A stretch of 64,000 nt of DNA from a virus, in IMG/VR virus record IMGVR_UViG_3300009481_000010, positions 90,329 through 154,328 of that record. The stretch is one strand, 5' to 3'. Position numbers and translations under genes: made by a program. Shown here in pieces: positions 20,207 to 29,608 of the stretch; position 1 is the stretch's first letter; each line of letters opens with the position of its first letter. The notes beneath the pieces were generated by a model. The model was not told where the DNA came from and made no database searches. It saw only the letters and a program-made list of their open reading frames with translations.

Positions 20207-20839
20207 TTAAGTAAATAACTGCTGAACTAGAGTAGTCATTTCTTTTTCTCTTGTTACAAGTGCTCTGGTAATAAAGTTGTCGTCAACAGTACCAGCAAAG
20301 TTAGGATGAATTCTCCAGCCAACACCACCTGTCATAGTACCACCGCCAGATCTACCGCCTCCATCTGGAGTATACTCATAACCAATAATGATTACTCTGT
20401 CACCTTCGAACAGCAACCAATTTAGCCATTCAAGAACGGCCCCTTTATCAGTTAATACTGTTCCTTGAGGAATACCTAGTACGGCCCTAAAGTCTTTAGG
20501 TTGTACGGCGATTTCTACGCGACCCTTTAGATTCTTAGTAAAAGGAACGGCCTTGATCTCTATTGATTGAGCAACGGCGTCTATGATAGCATCTGCGGCT
20601 GTATGACCCTGACCGGGTAATAGACCAAATTGTGCATGAAGACTGAACGGAGATCCCTCCGTTTGTAAACTCACCATTTCTGGTTGACTTACCAACCATG
20701 CTCTAATAGACTGTTTAAGATGAGTAGCGAACCTTTTAGAGTTAGTCTTGATACGTTTATTCATTTCCTCCGCAATGGCGGCATGAATATCTTTTTTGAT
20801 AGTCGCTATAGAGTCAACTAGCTTGATACTAATTGTCAT
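20207..20839 (-). CDS. Neck protein (tail-completion type)
   Basis: This 210-residue protein starts with a long helix (residues 8-50, IKKDIHAAIAEEMNKRIK) followed by a beta-rich part. This pattern is common in HK97 gp10-like neck and tail-completion proteins. A glycine-rich loop (PDGGGRSGGGTMTGGVG) lies near residue 165. The start overlaps the previous stop by 4 bp (ATGA), indicating coupling. The assignment rests on shape and gene order. Confidence 0.5.
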   Translation of the reverse strand: MTISIKLVDSIATIKKDIHAAIAEEMNKRIKTNSKRFATHLKQSIRAWLVSQPEMVSLQTEGSPFSLHAQFGLLPGQGHTAADAIIDAVAQSIEIKAVPFTKNLKGRVEIAVQPKDFRAVLGIPQGTVLTDKGAVLEWLNWLLFEGDRVIIIGYEYTPDGGGRSGGGTMTGGVGWRIHPNFAGTVDDNFITRALVTREKEMTTLVQQLFT

Positions 20840-21324
20840 ATTCTCTCCATGAATGCCGCGAAGTATCTGTCTTTTCCAATCCCTACTGGGAACGGCTCTT
20901 TGTACAGTTTGTATCTCTGACCCGCAAAATATGAATTACCACTAAGGGGAATGAAAGCCTTAGCTTCACGGATCTTTGGAAGATCAGACTGGTAACCAAT
21001 AATCTGAATAGCATTATCGGGTACTACGAAATCTTTAGTGGGCTTCTGAAAGTCCTTTGATTCCCAGTACACCTTGATTGTGATATTCTCCGTTACCTCT
21101 ACTTCTTTGTATGTCTTGTCATCTCTTTTGAACTGGGTTGGACCCATACCATACATGTGTGCGTGAAGGTTGTTAACCGTAGGTGCATCGAAAGTATTAG
21201 ACACAACCTCTCTCTTTTCAACAAACACTAGCTGGCATACAACGCCAAACATGTCTGTAGAAATGGTTGCATCGATTACTTCCTTGTACTTTGCACGTAC
21301 ACCTGTAGGAATCGCTAGAGACAT
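20836..21324 (-). CDS. Head-completion / stopper protein candidate
   Basis: This 162-residue beta-rich protein (CQLVFVEKREVV, ENITIKVYWESKDF) is a typical size for head stoppers. It overlaps both neighbours (1 bp upstream, 4 bp downstream) in a tightly coupled neck operon. The assignment comes from position before the tail-completion-type gene. No catalytic motif is visible. Confidence 0.5.
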   Translation of the reverse strand: MSLAIPTGVRAKYKEVIDATISTDMFGVVCQLVFVEKREVVSNTFDAPTVNNLHAHMYGMGPTQFKRDDKTYKEVEVTENITIKVYWESKDFQKPTKDFVVPDNAIQIIGYQSDLPKIREAKAFIPLSGNSYFAGQRYKLYKEPFPVGIGKDRYFAAFMERI

Positions 21325-21533
21325 TATACACCCGATCCAGCATAGTATGCCCTGTCATCGAATCTGTTAGTAAGATTAGTCTCGATCTCACCCGATGTCT
21401 GTACGACATTTATGCCACCCTGTTGAGCGGAAGTGAGTTTCTGAGCGGTACCATGAATATTGACAAAAGTCGTCATGCCACCGTTATTACTAACAGCAGT
21501 TACAGAACTGGCTGGTTTTACTACGTCTGCCAT
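21324..21533 (-). CDS. Small virion-region protein, unknown
   Basis: This 69-residue protein is rich in Gly, Ser, Thr and Asn, with short alternating beta-like segments (GGMTTFVNIHGTAQKL). A Shine-Dalgarno (TTGGAGAG) lies upstream and the stop overlaps the next start by 1 bp. It may be a minor virion component. No family was recognised. Confidence 0.65.
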   Translation of the reverse strand: MADVVKPASSVTAVSNNGGMTTFVNIHGTAQKLTSAQQGGINVVQTSGEIETNLTNRFDDRAYYAGSGV

Positions 21534-21554
21534 TATTTACTCTCCAATGTTAAA

Positions 21555-23531
21555 TTAAGGCACCAATTGACCAAGGATACCGCTATACCAATTTGTGCCA
21601 TTAGAAATTAGTAATACGTTGTATAAACCTGAAGTGCTGAAGGCGAATGCTCCCTCTTGAGCAACAGGAATGTCTCCCGTAGCTTCGGCAATACTTGCGT
21701 ACTTAGGAGTCACTAGTAAACCACTCGCATCAACTATTGTGCGTTCTGTACTTGAATCTACACCACTATTTGTTACCATACCAGTGTTGCTAAGTCTAAT
21801 ATCTCCGCTTACACTAGTAACGTTTACTCCACTATTGAAGACAACATCACAGTTGAACTCAATCGCCCTTAGATCACCACTACCAAGGGCCTGTGTTGTA
21901 ATCTCGAAGTTACCAAATCTATTACCTGAAACGGCGAGTCTTTGATAGTTGTCGTATGTTGTAGGTGCAACACCAGAGTTTACACCAGCAGAGTATAGGA
22001 ACAACTGACCGGTCTTTTCACCGCGTTCAATGTTGGAAATCCATGTACTGGTTTGATTCCAAGGTGTTCCAAGGAAACCGCAGTAAGCGGCCCCTGAAGT
22101 ATATGCATTGATACCATTCTGAGTGATTCTGGTTGTGATTGGATTGCTAGTAGATCCTCTAAAGAATATAGGACCATTGATGTAGTTCAGTCCACCAGCA
22201 GCATTACCCACGTTAATAGTTTGAACACTTAATCCAGAACCACCGTGAATTTGACCGGATACACTGATACCAATTCCGGCACTTGTGTTCCATCTGTTAT
22301 TAGAACCCTTCCATACCCACTGCTTATCACCAGACGCGGCAGTAGTTGAAAGCACAGTAAGACCGGCATCGTTAAGCTGACTCTCGTCATATACGGCGGT
22401 ACCACTTAGGGAACCAAGTTCAATCTGCTTATCGAGTACAGTTACTGTAGCGGAGTCTATGTAAGTTACATTACCCTGTACATCAAGATTTCCCCCAATA
22501 ATCACATTACTTCCGAAGGTGGCTATACCATCTACGCCAAGCGTACCAGAGGTAGACCAGTTACCGCTACCAACCATGTTACCACTGATACCTACAGTAC
22601 CATCTACATCCAGGGTGTATACGGGGATCTGCTTGTTAACACCAAGTCTATTATTAGTAACATCCCATCTTAGATAATTATCGAATTGATAAATACCACT
22701 ACTTTTGTAAACAGAAACGGAACCAATATTCGCATTATTATACTGTTTACCATAATGGAATGATAGATCTGGAATATCACCAGAAGTAAGAAGTCTGAAT
22801 GTAGGGTAATCGGAAACGCACCCACAAGAAGAAAGCGGTCCCGCAAATACTGCTGTTGGAACCTGTTTCTCAAGTTGTAGTCTTTCATCAACCTCACCAC
22901 TGAGGGAAATAATTCCATCAAGACCTGTGACTGTATCTGCAATATTGCGTAAAAATGGCTCAGTCTGACGACCACCGGTAGCACTAACACCAGAGAACAT
23001 AATACCGGAATCGCCCGCGATAAAACCAGAAGCTCTGATATGTGATTCCGTTTCTGTTCCACCTAGATCAATAGTGTAAAGTGGGTCTACTCTACGAACC
23101 CCCATTCTTCCCCTGGTTGAATCCCAGATGAAATTGGAGTCATAGTTTAGTGTGTGAGCGTTATTCCAAAAAGGAATACCACTCTTGGCCGGTTGGGTGT
23201 CATTTGGGAGAGCGGAGATTACCGAATACTTACCTGGATAAGTAACGAATACCTCTTTTACACCCGCACCAAAATTCACCCGGTTGTTACTGTTTGTGGA
23301 CTGGTATGGATACCTTGAAATAACGGCGTCACTACCGCTGGTCAATAGCTGACCAGAACCCACTTCATAATTACTGTTATCTCGGATGCAGTAGAATACC
23401 GTACTATTGAACGGAACAATACCACTAAAGGCACTGTACCCAGTAGCGGCACCATCCAACTGGAAATTGCCTGTACCGGTAGAGTGACTAATCTCTTTTA
23501 TTCTGTCTTTTAGTACAATTTCTATGGACAT
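21555..23531 (-). CDS. Tail fibre-like structural protein A
   Basis: This 658-residue protein is beta-rich with repeated SG dipeptides. Its first 105 residues align with the N-terminus of the 781-residue fibre encoded at 27258-29603 (IVLKDRIKE versus IVLADRVKQ, then VFYCIRDNSNYEVGSG versus TFYCVENYGRWEVGIG, then a TYP motif). This suggests a shared domain that anchors both to the virion. Two repeats of an LRWDVTNNRLGVNKQIPVYTLDVDG-type element are of the kind seen in phage fibres. It is probably a receptor-binding or baseplate-associated fibre. Confidence 0.75.
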   Translation of the reverse strand: MSIEIVLKDRIKEISHSTGTGNFQLDGAATGYSAFSGIVPFNSTVFYCIRDNSNYEVGSGQLLTSGSDAVISRYPYQSTNSNNRVNFGAGVKEVFVTYPGKYSVISALPNDTQPAKSGIPFWNNAHTLNYDSNFIWDSTRGRMGVRRVDPLYTIDLGGTETESHIRASGFIAGDSGIMFSGVSATGGRQTEPFLRNIADTVTGLDGIISLSGEVDERLQLEKQVPTAVFAGPLSSCGCVSDYPTFRLLTSGDIPDLSFHYGKQYNNANIGSVSVYKSSGIYQFDNYLRWDVTNNRLGVNKQIPVYTLDVDGTVGISGNMVGSGNWSTSGTLGVDGIATFGSNVIIGGNLDVQGNVTYIDSATVTVLDKQIELGSLSGTAVYDESQLNDAGLTVLSTTAASGDKQWVWKGSNNRWNTSAGIGISVSGQIHGGSGLSVQTINVGNAAGGLNYINGPIFFRGSTSNPITTRITQNGINAYTSGAAYCGFLGTPWNQTSTWISNIERGEKTGQLFLYSAGVNSGVAPTTYDNYQRLAVSGNRFGNFEITTQALGSGDLRAIEFNCDVVFNSGVNVTSVSGDIRLSNTGMVTNSGVDSSTERTIVDASGLLVTPKYASIAEATGDIPVAQEGAFAFSTSGLYNVLLISNGTNWYSGILGQLVP

Positions 23532-23541
23532 TTATTTACCC

Positions 23542-24459
23542 TTAAGAGATAGTTGGAACGGTACCTGAAGTTTCATTTGGCTGACGACCATACACTACGA
23601 AGTCATTGATTTCAGCGTCAACATATTCGCCGTTGTCGTTTCTAACAACAAAGGTGCAGCTTCTCAACTGACTAGAGTCATCACCAGATCTAGATACACA
23701 TGCAGCCGTGTTAATATCAAAGTCTTCTGGAGAACCACTGGCTGTAGTCGCATTAGATAGTGCAGACACAACGTAGTTATTATCCGCTAAGGCACCACTA
23801 GTGAAAGTGATAGCAAACTTACCTGTGGCAATCTTACGCACATGCTTAATATTGTAGTAGGATCTGATATTAGTTCCACTGGCATCAAAGTTCAAATATG
23901 CCTTAGCAGTACCCTTGAAGGTATCCACAAAAGAATTATCCTGGAACTTTATAGCCCCGCCCTTGACTTCAATGGTTTCTGTACCACTGGCATTAGGGGC
24001 GAACTTAAAACCTAAACCGGTACCAGAAGCACCGATAACGTTATTACCAATACCCAGGTTACCAGTCATTACTCGACCGGCTTTAATACCACTAATGGAT
24101 ACATACTGAGTATGAGGATCGCCCGTGGTTAAACCACCTAGGCTATTATGCTGTAGATTTCCTACACCCAAGAACGGCTCAACTTGACGTGAAGATGAGT
24201 TATTAGGGGCGTTGGGGAACATGATGCCAGACTCTACATTTAGAGTACCACCAGCACTACCAATCTTCTTTAGTCTTACATCGTTATAGAATGGGTATTT
24301 AACGTCCATATCGCCACTACCAACAATAGCGACCATAGAAACGATTAAGTCTTCTATGGGTACTCTAATGTCTTGAGCGGAAATATTACCGGCGTTATTG
24401 TCAGCCCAGTCTGTGTTTACTGAGGAAAAAATAGATCCTGAGTCTCTTACTGTAGCCAT
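23542..24459 (-). CDS. Tail fibre-like structural protein B
   Basis: This 305-residue protein carries the fibre motif GDPHTQYVSISG near residue 115, which is common in phage fibres and linked to trimer formation. The C-terminal 130 residues contain KAYLNFDASGT and FAITFTSGALADNNYVVSAL, a module often found at the ends of phage fibres. It is separated by 10 bp from fibre A and probably forms part of the same complex. Confidence 0.75.
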   Translation of the reverse strand: MATVRDSGSIFSSVNTDWADNNAGNISAQDIRVPIEDLIVSMVAIVGSGDMDVKYPFYNDVRLKKIGSAGGTLNVESGIMFPNAPNNSSSRQVEPFLGVGNLQHNSLGGLTTGDPHTQYVSISGIKAGRVMTGNLGIGNNVIGASGTGLGFKFAPNASGTETIEVKGGAIKFQDNSFVDTFKGTAKAYLNFDASGTNIRSYYNIKHVRKIATGKFAITFTSGALADNNYVVSALSNATTASGSPEDFDINTAACVSRSGDDSSQLRSCTFVVRNDNGEYVDAEINDFVVYGRQPNETSGTVPTIS

Positions 24460-24468
24460 TTATCTCTC

Positions 24469-24969
24469 CTACTGGAACCTATGGTTTGAGTTATTAGTGA
24501 ATGCGTCTGAACCTGGACTATACGGCGTTAGAATAGCCTGACCTGCAACACTGTCCCCAGCACGGTACTGGAACAGAGTTTCCTCAAACTTGTCACACAG
24601 GTTCTTGTACAGCTTGAGTAAAGTATCGGTTACACCACGTAAGTCAATAGCAGATGGGCCGTCTTTGATAGAAATAGCGTTACCGCTTTCTTTACGGACT
24701 TCAGATCCCACAATTATGCACGCCGACTTCAAACTAATAAGAGCAACAAATGGATCATCCTTAGTTGCAGTATCAGTCGGATCTGGGGAAATGCTACATC
24801 CTTCGATATCTATGGTGTATGTGTTTGTAAAATTTGTGTTTGTGTTTACCAGCATAGCAGCCGTCAGAACGGTAGTTTCAATTCTCGTATCTGAGTAGGT
24901 GTAACTAGTAGAATCAGTGTCACCTATAAGCTGCCTTACTACGGCGATTGTATTACCTTGCCAAGACAT
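24469..24969 (-). CDS. Head-tail connector (adaptor) protein
   Basis: This 166-residue helical protein starts VVRQLIGDTDSTSYTYSDTRIE, a pattern typical of gp6-like connectors (a short N-terminal helix, a D.....Y.D..I motif, then a helix bundle). Residues 75-140 are helical (VALISLKSACIIVGSEVRK). It is isolated from the other neck genes by two fibre genes. The family assignment is by eye. Confidence 0.6.
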   Translation of the reverse strand: MSWQGNTIAVVRQLIGDTDSTSYTYSDTRIETTVLTAAMLVNTNTNFTNTYTIDIEGCSISPDPTDTATKDDPFVALISLKSACIIVGSEVRKESGNAISIKDGPSAIDLRGVTDTLLKLYKNLCDKFEETLFQYRAGDSVAGQAILTPYSPGSDAFTNNSNHRFQ

Positions 24970-24978
24970 GATTACCCC

Positions 24979-25290
24979 TTATAGGTTACAGTGAACTTTG
25001 AATGTACCAACGGCGGTATTGAACGTACCACTCGGAATACTGACCTTACCCTGAATCTTGTAAAGACCAGGTTGATCCAGGTCACCAGATACAATGTCAT
25101 AATACATGACCCCAGACGTAGAACTACCATCACCAATAACCGAAGCGGTTCTGGTAACGATGGAATCATCTGGCTTCTTGAGTGTGATCTCTCTCAGACT
25201 GGCTGCGGAGATATCAACGGCTACATCGTCATCAACGATGGTTACCTTCAATCTAGTGCCGATATCATCTACTTGAATTTGACTAGGCAT
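24979..25290 (-). CDS. BppU N-terminal-like Ig-fold virion protein
   Basis: This 103-residue single-domain protein shows the pattern of phage baseplate BppU N-terminal domains: ITLKKPDDSIVTRTA, then GVMYYDIVSGDLDQPGLYKIQGKV and a final beta strand. It is probably a small beta-sandwich attached to the virion, as a decoration or fibre linker. It is 10 bp from the connector gene. Confidence 0.6.
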   Translation of the reverse strand: MPSQIQVDDIGTRLKVTIVDDDVAVDISAASLREITLKKPDDSIVTRTASVIGDGSSTSGVMYYDIVSGDLDQPGLYKIQGKVSIPSGTFNTAVGTFKVHCNL

Positions 25291-25291
25291 A

Positions 25292-25483
25292 TTAGCTCTC
25301 TAGGGAGGTTGTACGAAGTTTATCTACTGGTAAGGTAAAAGCTACCTGCATCTGGATAGATAGGGTAGTTGGATCTTGTTGTTGTACGGGCATCAGGAAA
25401 ATCTCTTCCAGCCCGTTATGTGTCTTCACCATTTGTATGGTAGACGATATCGGTAATGTACTAATAGCCTGTGAGGAAAACAT
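25292..25483 (-). CDS. Small protein, unknown
   Basis: The 63-residue product begins at the ATG at 25483, chosen because AGGAGAG lies just upstream and because the start shares its A with the preceding stop (TAATG). It is beta-like and ends one base before the next gene region. It has no recognised motif. Confidence 0.65.
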   Translation of the reverse strand: MFSSQAISTLPISSTIQMVKTHNGLEEIFLMPVQQQDPTTLSIQMQVAFTLPVDKLRTTSLES

Positions 25484-25677
25484 TAGATCTCTCCTGGTGT
25501 GGGATTTGCTTCCCACTCATCTACACATTTCTGTACGTATTCGAAAATATGCTTTTCTACCACTTTCTGTCTGGCATACCCAAACTTTACTTGTTGACCT
25601 TCGAGTTCGCAAATTGCGTCCTCTATTCTTTCAGCATCCTTAGAACTTACGTACACTGAAAATCGCCTATACATCAT
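25483..25677 (-). CDS. Small charged protein, first gene after a promoter
   Basis: This 64-residue protein has a beta start (YRRFSVYVSS) and a helix rich in Glu/Lys. It is the first gene behind a clear minus-strand promoter (-10 at 25692-25697), with a leader of only about 8 nt. Two ATG codons in tandem are possible starts. It has no recognised family. Confidence 0.65.
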   Translation of the reverse strand: MMYRRFSVYVSSKDAERIEDAICELEGQQVKFGYARQKVVEKHIFEYVQKCVDEWEANPTPGEI

Positions 25678-25691
25678 AGTCTTTCTACGTT

Positions 25692-25719
25692 ATTATACAC
25701 TTTTTAAGCTAAGTGTCGA
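25692..25719 (-). promoter_or_regulatory. Late-type promoter for 25677 gene
   Basis: TCGACA, a 16-bp spacer and GTGTATAATA lie at the end of the preceding adhesin gene, 14 bp upstream of the start codon. Confidence 0.65.
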
Positions 25720-26743
25720 GAAATAGTAAGAACTTACCCATTTTTCCGTTATCATCCCCGCCCCCACCACCGCCACCTGTGTTTGGATGATCGATGAATA
25801 GTTCTGGTGTGATATCCGCGTTAATCCCCCAGTCATTAACATTAGTAGCAAAACCCTCTAATACAAGAACTATATTGTTACCTGTAGACCAACCTCCCCT
25901 ATCCACAATTTCTTGTAATACAGAGGTTACATCGATAGATATGGTAGTTCCGTTAGGAGTGTTGTTATCTAAGTTGACTACCGCCGTTGTTGACGTTCTA
26001 TTGGAAATATTAGAAGCACCCGTCGTCAAGTTTGATGCCGTATCTGAGTCATCTCCCCATAGGTCGCATTCCCCCTCAGTGTCTGCATTAACCCCCAGGG
26101 CCAGAATAGCCTCTGTAACCGTCTCCCCCTGATCCAGAACAATACTGTCGAACTGCATAGCGAACAGTTTACCATCATCATCGATATTTACGGTCCCTGT
26201 AGGATTTAATGTAACCGTCCCCCCATTTTCTTCCGCAGTAGTCGCTGGAGTGTATGACTCATCGTAATCAGTAGTCTCATCCTCGTAGGTGTACTCAATG
26301 TACATAGCAGCATAAATGTGGCTGCCGTCACCCTTAGCTAACGAGGGGGAGGTGACTACGCATGATGGAGTTATGTTTGAGGAAGCATCTATGTATAACC
26401 CTGACCATGTGGTATGGAACCAAGACCCAACATTCCCCGCAGAAGAAGATGACCCCAAGGCAGTACTAAATGTAGTCGCAAATGTAAGATCTCCATTATT
26501 AGTACCACTTCTGTATCTCCATAGCTTAATCTCAGTAATACGGCGATTCGCCACTCCTGTAATAGTAGACCAGTGCATAGTGGTACTATGTGCCCCTGGA
26601 TCATTATCATAAATGGTCTCGGAACTGGGAGTAGTAGTAGGAGTTGTAGGTTGCCTTACACCGTCATCTACAGCAGTATAGTCGCCTGAGTCAAATCCAT
26701 CGGCTGTTGTACTGGTAGGATCAATGTATGTTGTAGTTGGCAT
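25709..26743 (-). CDS. Beta-rich adhesin with DNRLRE-like domain
   Basis: This 344-residue protein starts with a motif (FDSGDYTAVDDGVRQPTTPTT) that resembles the start of the 814-residue protein at 30689-33133 (FDNSYLDIDDAITQP). This suggests a common virion-anchoring domain. Residues 195-310 resemble DNRLRE/carbohydrate-binding folds (EAILALGVNADTEGECDLW, then IDVTSVLQEIVDRGGW, then NIVLVLEG). A run of seven glycines near residue 325 precedes a short tail. It is probably a surface-binding part of the fibre set. Confidence 0.7.
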   Translation of the reverse strand: MPTTTYIDPTSTTADGFDSGDYTAVDDGVRQPTTPTTTPSSETIYDNDPGAHSTTMHWSTITGVANRRITEIKLWRYRSGTNNGDLTFATTFSTALGSSSSAGNVGSWFHTTWSGLYIDASSNITPSCVVTSPSLAKGDGSHIYAAMYIEYTYEDETTDYDESYTPATTAEENGGTVTLNPTGTVNIDDDGKLFAMQFDSIVLDQGETVTEAILALGVNADTEGECDLWGDDSDTASNLTTGASNISNRTSTTAVVNLDNNTPNGTTISIDVTSVLQEIVDRGGWSTGNNIVLVLEGFATNVNDWGINADITPELFIDHPNTGGGGGGGDDNGKMGKFLLFLDT

Positions 26744-27258
26744 TACACGCCCCTACGAATTCTAGGAGGTCTGTCCTTACCGCGACCTTCAAACTTGTTA
26801 TCGTACTGCTTGTTCTTCTCTTTTCTATTAAATATGAGTAGACGCCTATCGGGTTTCATAATATCCCCATCCACCTCATGACATATACGATCAATAAAGT
26901 CAGCAAAGTCCGCCATGTGTTCAGACTTATACTCAGGTGCTTGAGTAGCAGACCACTCAGTAATACCAAGGGTATCTAATTCAACTCTTAATTTTTGAAT
27001 CATTGTCTTACACCAATCAGAAGGATTCCCCTCTGGCGATGGTACACCCACAACTATACGTGCATGAGTGCCGTCTCTTGTAATTTTGTAACACAATGCT
27101 AGTCGGAAATTACGGCTACTCCAGTACCACATGACGTGATCTTCCCTCTGTAGCTTAGGCATAAGTTCATCTATGTGTTCAATGTAATCCTCACACTCTT
27201 CTAGCACAGCCTTAAATCTAATGTTATTAATACCTTTTTCAGCCCTTAACCAAGTCAT
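26743..27258 (-). CDS. Unknown 171-residue protein within fibre cluster
   Basis: The start at 27258 is chosen because AGGAG precedes it and the ATG shares its A with the previous stop. The protein is soluble and mixed helix/strand, with no low-complexity linker, unlike its fibre neighbours. It has conserved-looking aromatic stretches (HVMWYWSSRNFRLALCYKI) and a basic C-terminus. A role as a fibre-assembly chaperone is possible but only inferred from position. Confidence 0.7.
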   Translation of the reverse strand: MTWLRAEKGINNIRFKAVLEECEDYIEHIDELMPKLQREDHVMWYWSSRNFRLALCYKITRDGTHARIVVGVPSPEGNPSDWCKTMIQKLRVELDTLGITEWSATQAPEYKSEHMADFADFIDRICHEVDGDIMKPDRRLLIFNRKEKNKQYDNKFEGRGKDRPPRIRRGV

Positions 27259-29603
27259 TATCTTACTCCTGACATAATTACACAACCGTCATAGTACCCA
27301 CCAGAGGTACATACAAATCCAAACCAATCCGCATGATTCGCCACACTAGATAGTGTAGGTGCGGACCCATTTTCCCACTTGATATCACTAAACCATGTAA
27401 CGGTTCGTGACCCTGTACCATCCTGCTTCAATCTAAGCATGAACTTCTGACCAGATGCCGCATTACTTACGGCGATTGTACGATTACCACCAAGGGTTGC
27501 CATATGAGTGTTACTATCATTCATATTGAACGTAATAGTAGCACCATCAGCTTCAGTATTGATTTTAGTCTTAATAGCTTTATCTACCGTAAGACCTTCA
27601 AGAGTACCACTACCACCGTTAGAAGAAACATGGAATGTAGTACCTACTAATTCTACACCAGACCCTGCTGTATAGGTAGTATCATTATCCACAAGGGAAT
27701 CAAGTTGCCCCTGGAAGTAACCACTGTTTGCAATAGGAACACCGGACTCCGTCCAATGAAATACTGTACCAACAAGTTCCATGCCGCTTCCAGCGGTGTA
27801 TGTGGTGTCATTATCAGGAAGACCAGCTATCTTGGTTTCAAAATAACCAGAGTTAGCAATTGGAATACCTGACTCAGTCCAGTTAAACTCAGTACCTACT
27901 AATGTTAAACCAGATCCCGCAGTATATGTCGTATTTGTATCGGTTGTAACATACCCTTGAGCAGCAACCCATCCAGAAACTGCAATATCTCCAGCAAGCA
28001 TAGCTCCAGAATCAGTAAAATGAAATACATTACCTACTAGTGCCATACCGCTACCAGCAGTGTAGGTTGTATCATTATCTGGTAAACCTGCTATCTTTGA
28101 TTCAAAGTATCCAGAATTTGCAATAGGAATACCGCTCTCAGTCCAGTGAAAAGTTGTTCCAACTAAACTTAATCCACTACCTGCGGAATACATTGTACCA
28201 CCAGCAGCAGCAATACCACTAATGACAACTCCGCTTTGTGAATTGGCAAGTATATCTGCTGCGAACGTATTAGTAGCGTGAAACACTCCACCTTGAAGAG
28301 TTATACCAGAACCGGAAGTATAAGTTGTATCCGTATCTGTAACAGTCTCGGTTCCACTAGTCATAGCTGTTATATGACCATTAGAATCCAGGGTAATGTT
28401 TTGTATATAGGTTCGCCCAGTATTAGAGGAACTACTAGCTGCTGAAATTGATGGATGTTCTTTTAGATACACACTTTCTGCATATCCAGAGTTTGCAATC
28501 GGAACTCCAGATTCTGTCCAGTGAAAAATAGTTCCCACTAGAGACATACCACTACCCGCTGTATAAGTAGTGTCTGTGTATGAGGTTAAAAATGTACCTG
28601 CGGCCCATCCAGATATAGCTACACCGCTTGCACTATTAGCAAGAATATTACTAGAATAATCTGTAGTATGAGCAGAAGCAATACCGGAAACCACTAGTAA
28701 GTCAGCACTTACGTTATTGATTTGTCCAGAAGCATACGCTGCTTGTCCAGAGGTTGGTTGTAGACCGAGAAATGCTTGAGACTGAAGTCCGTTGGAAAAC
28801 ACAACTCCACTAGTAACTGTAAGTGCGGCCATACTACCGCTACCCGCCGTGGATAGTGCAGTACCAATTGTAGGAACACCCACAGTAATACCATTCACCT
28901 TACTGCCAGTTAATAGGTTTGTACTCTGGTGCGTAAGAGTAAACCCAGTAGCATGTTTGATTTCGAAACTACTAGTCGCCGTAGCATTCAAACCAACACA
29001 ACCATCCTCACCACAAACGTAACCATATGTAGGGGGCTGATCATTATACGTAGGGCTATTTTTTACACCAAGTCTCCATTTCGGAGAGCTAGTTGCATCA
29101 GTATATAGGGCGATTGTTCTGTCGTAAGCATCATCGACATACGCCTGAAAGAAGTTACCAGATGTCGTTCTGATGAACGTAGTCATCTTACTACCATACG
29201 GCGTAATATTCAAGTTGCCGCTAATGGTTACATCATTCAAATTCATGTTATCTGGGAAGACAAGTCCACTATTAGCGGAAAGGTCAAGAAAACCAGATGC
29301 ATTTGTAAATACGGTTCTATCTGCTGGATAAGTACAGAACACTGTACTCAAACCCTGCATATTGATTTTAACCCCTCCAGCAGATGACTTCAAAACGGTA
29401 TCTCTAGTAAGTGTTCCGGCGTTACTGTACGTACCGATTCCTACTTCCCATCTACCGTAGTTTTCAACACAGTAGAAAGTCTCATTACCATCACCAATAG
29501 CACTAAAACCCTGAAAGCCACCGAACGTCCCACTTAGGGCGATGGTTCCAGAGCCAGTAGTTGCTGTGGTTTGTTTTACTCTATCTGCTAATACAATAGC
29601 CAT
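27258..29603 (-). CDS. Repeat-containing tail fibre
   Basis: This 781-residue fibre has the same N-terminal domain as the 658-residue protein at 21555-23531. Its centre (nt 27630-28590) holds about seven copies of a 40-55 residue unit with the core DTTYTAGSGM.LVG..FHWTESG.PIANSGY. The C-terminal 100 residues (GATITFNMNDSNTHMATLGGNRTIAVSNA...) resemble a fibre tip domain. The repeats make it prone to length change by recombination. Confidence 0.8.
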   Translation of the reverse strand: MAIVLADRVKQTTATTGSGTIALSGTFGGFQGFSAIGDGNETFYCVENYGRWEVGIGTYSNAGTLTRDTVLKSSAGGVKINMQGLSTVFCTYPADRTVFTNASGFLDLSANSGLVFPDNMNLNDVTISGNLNITPYGSKMTTFIRTTSGNFFQAYVDDAYDRTIALYTDATSSPKWRLGVKNSPTYNDQPPTYGYVCGEDGCVGLNATATSSFEIKHATGFTLTHQSTNLLTGSKVNGITVGVPTIGTALSTAGSGSMAALTVTSGVVFSNGLQSQAFLGLQPTSGQAAYASGQINNVSADLLVVSGIASAHTTDYSSNILANSASGVAISGWAAGTFLTSYTDTTYTAGSGMSLVGTIFHWTESGVPIANSGYAESVYLKEHPSISAASSSSNTGRTYIQNITLDSNGHITAMTSGTETVTDTDTTYTSGSGITLQGGVFHATNTFAADILANSQSGVVISGIAAAGGTMYSAGSGLSLVGTTFHWTESGIPIANSGYFESKIAGLPDNDTTYTAGSGMALVGNVFHFTDSGAMLAGDIAVSGWVAAQGYVTTDTNTTYTAGSGLTLVGTEFNWTESGIPIANSGYFETKIAGLPDNDTTYTAGSGMELVGTVFHWTESGVPIANSGYFQGQLDSLVDNDTTYTAGSGVELVGTTFHVSSNGGSGTLEGLTVDKAIKTKINTEADGATITFNMNDSNTHMATLGGNRTIAVSNAASGQKFMLRLKQDGTGSRTVTWFSDIKWENGSAPTLSSVANHADWFGFVCTSGGYYDGCVIMSGVR
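27630..28590 (-). repeat. Tandem repeats inside fibre gene
   Basis: About seven units of 40-55 codons with the core TYTAGSGM.LVG..FHWTESG. They are coding repeats of the 781-residue fibre. Unit lengths vary. Confidence 0.8.
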
Positions 29604-29608
29604 GTTTG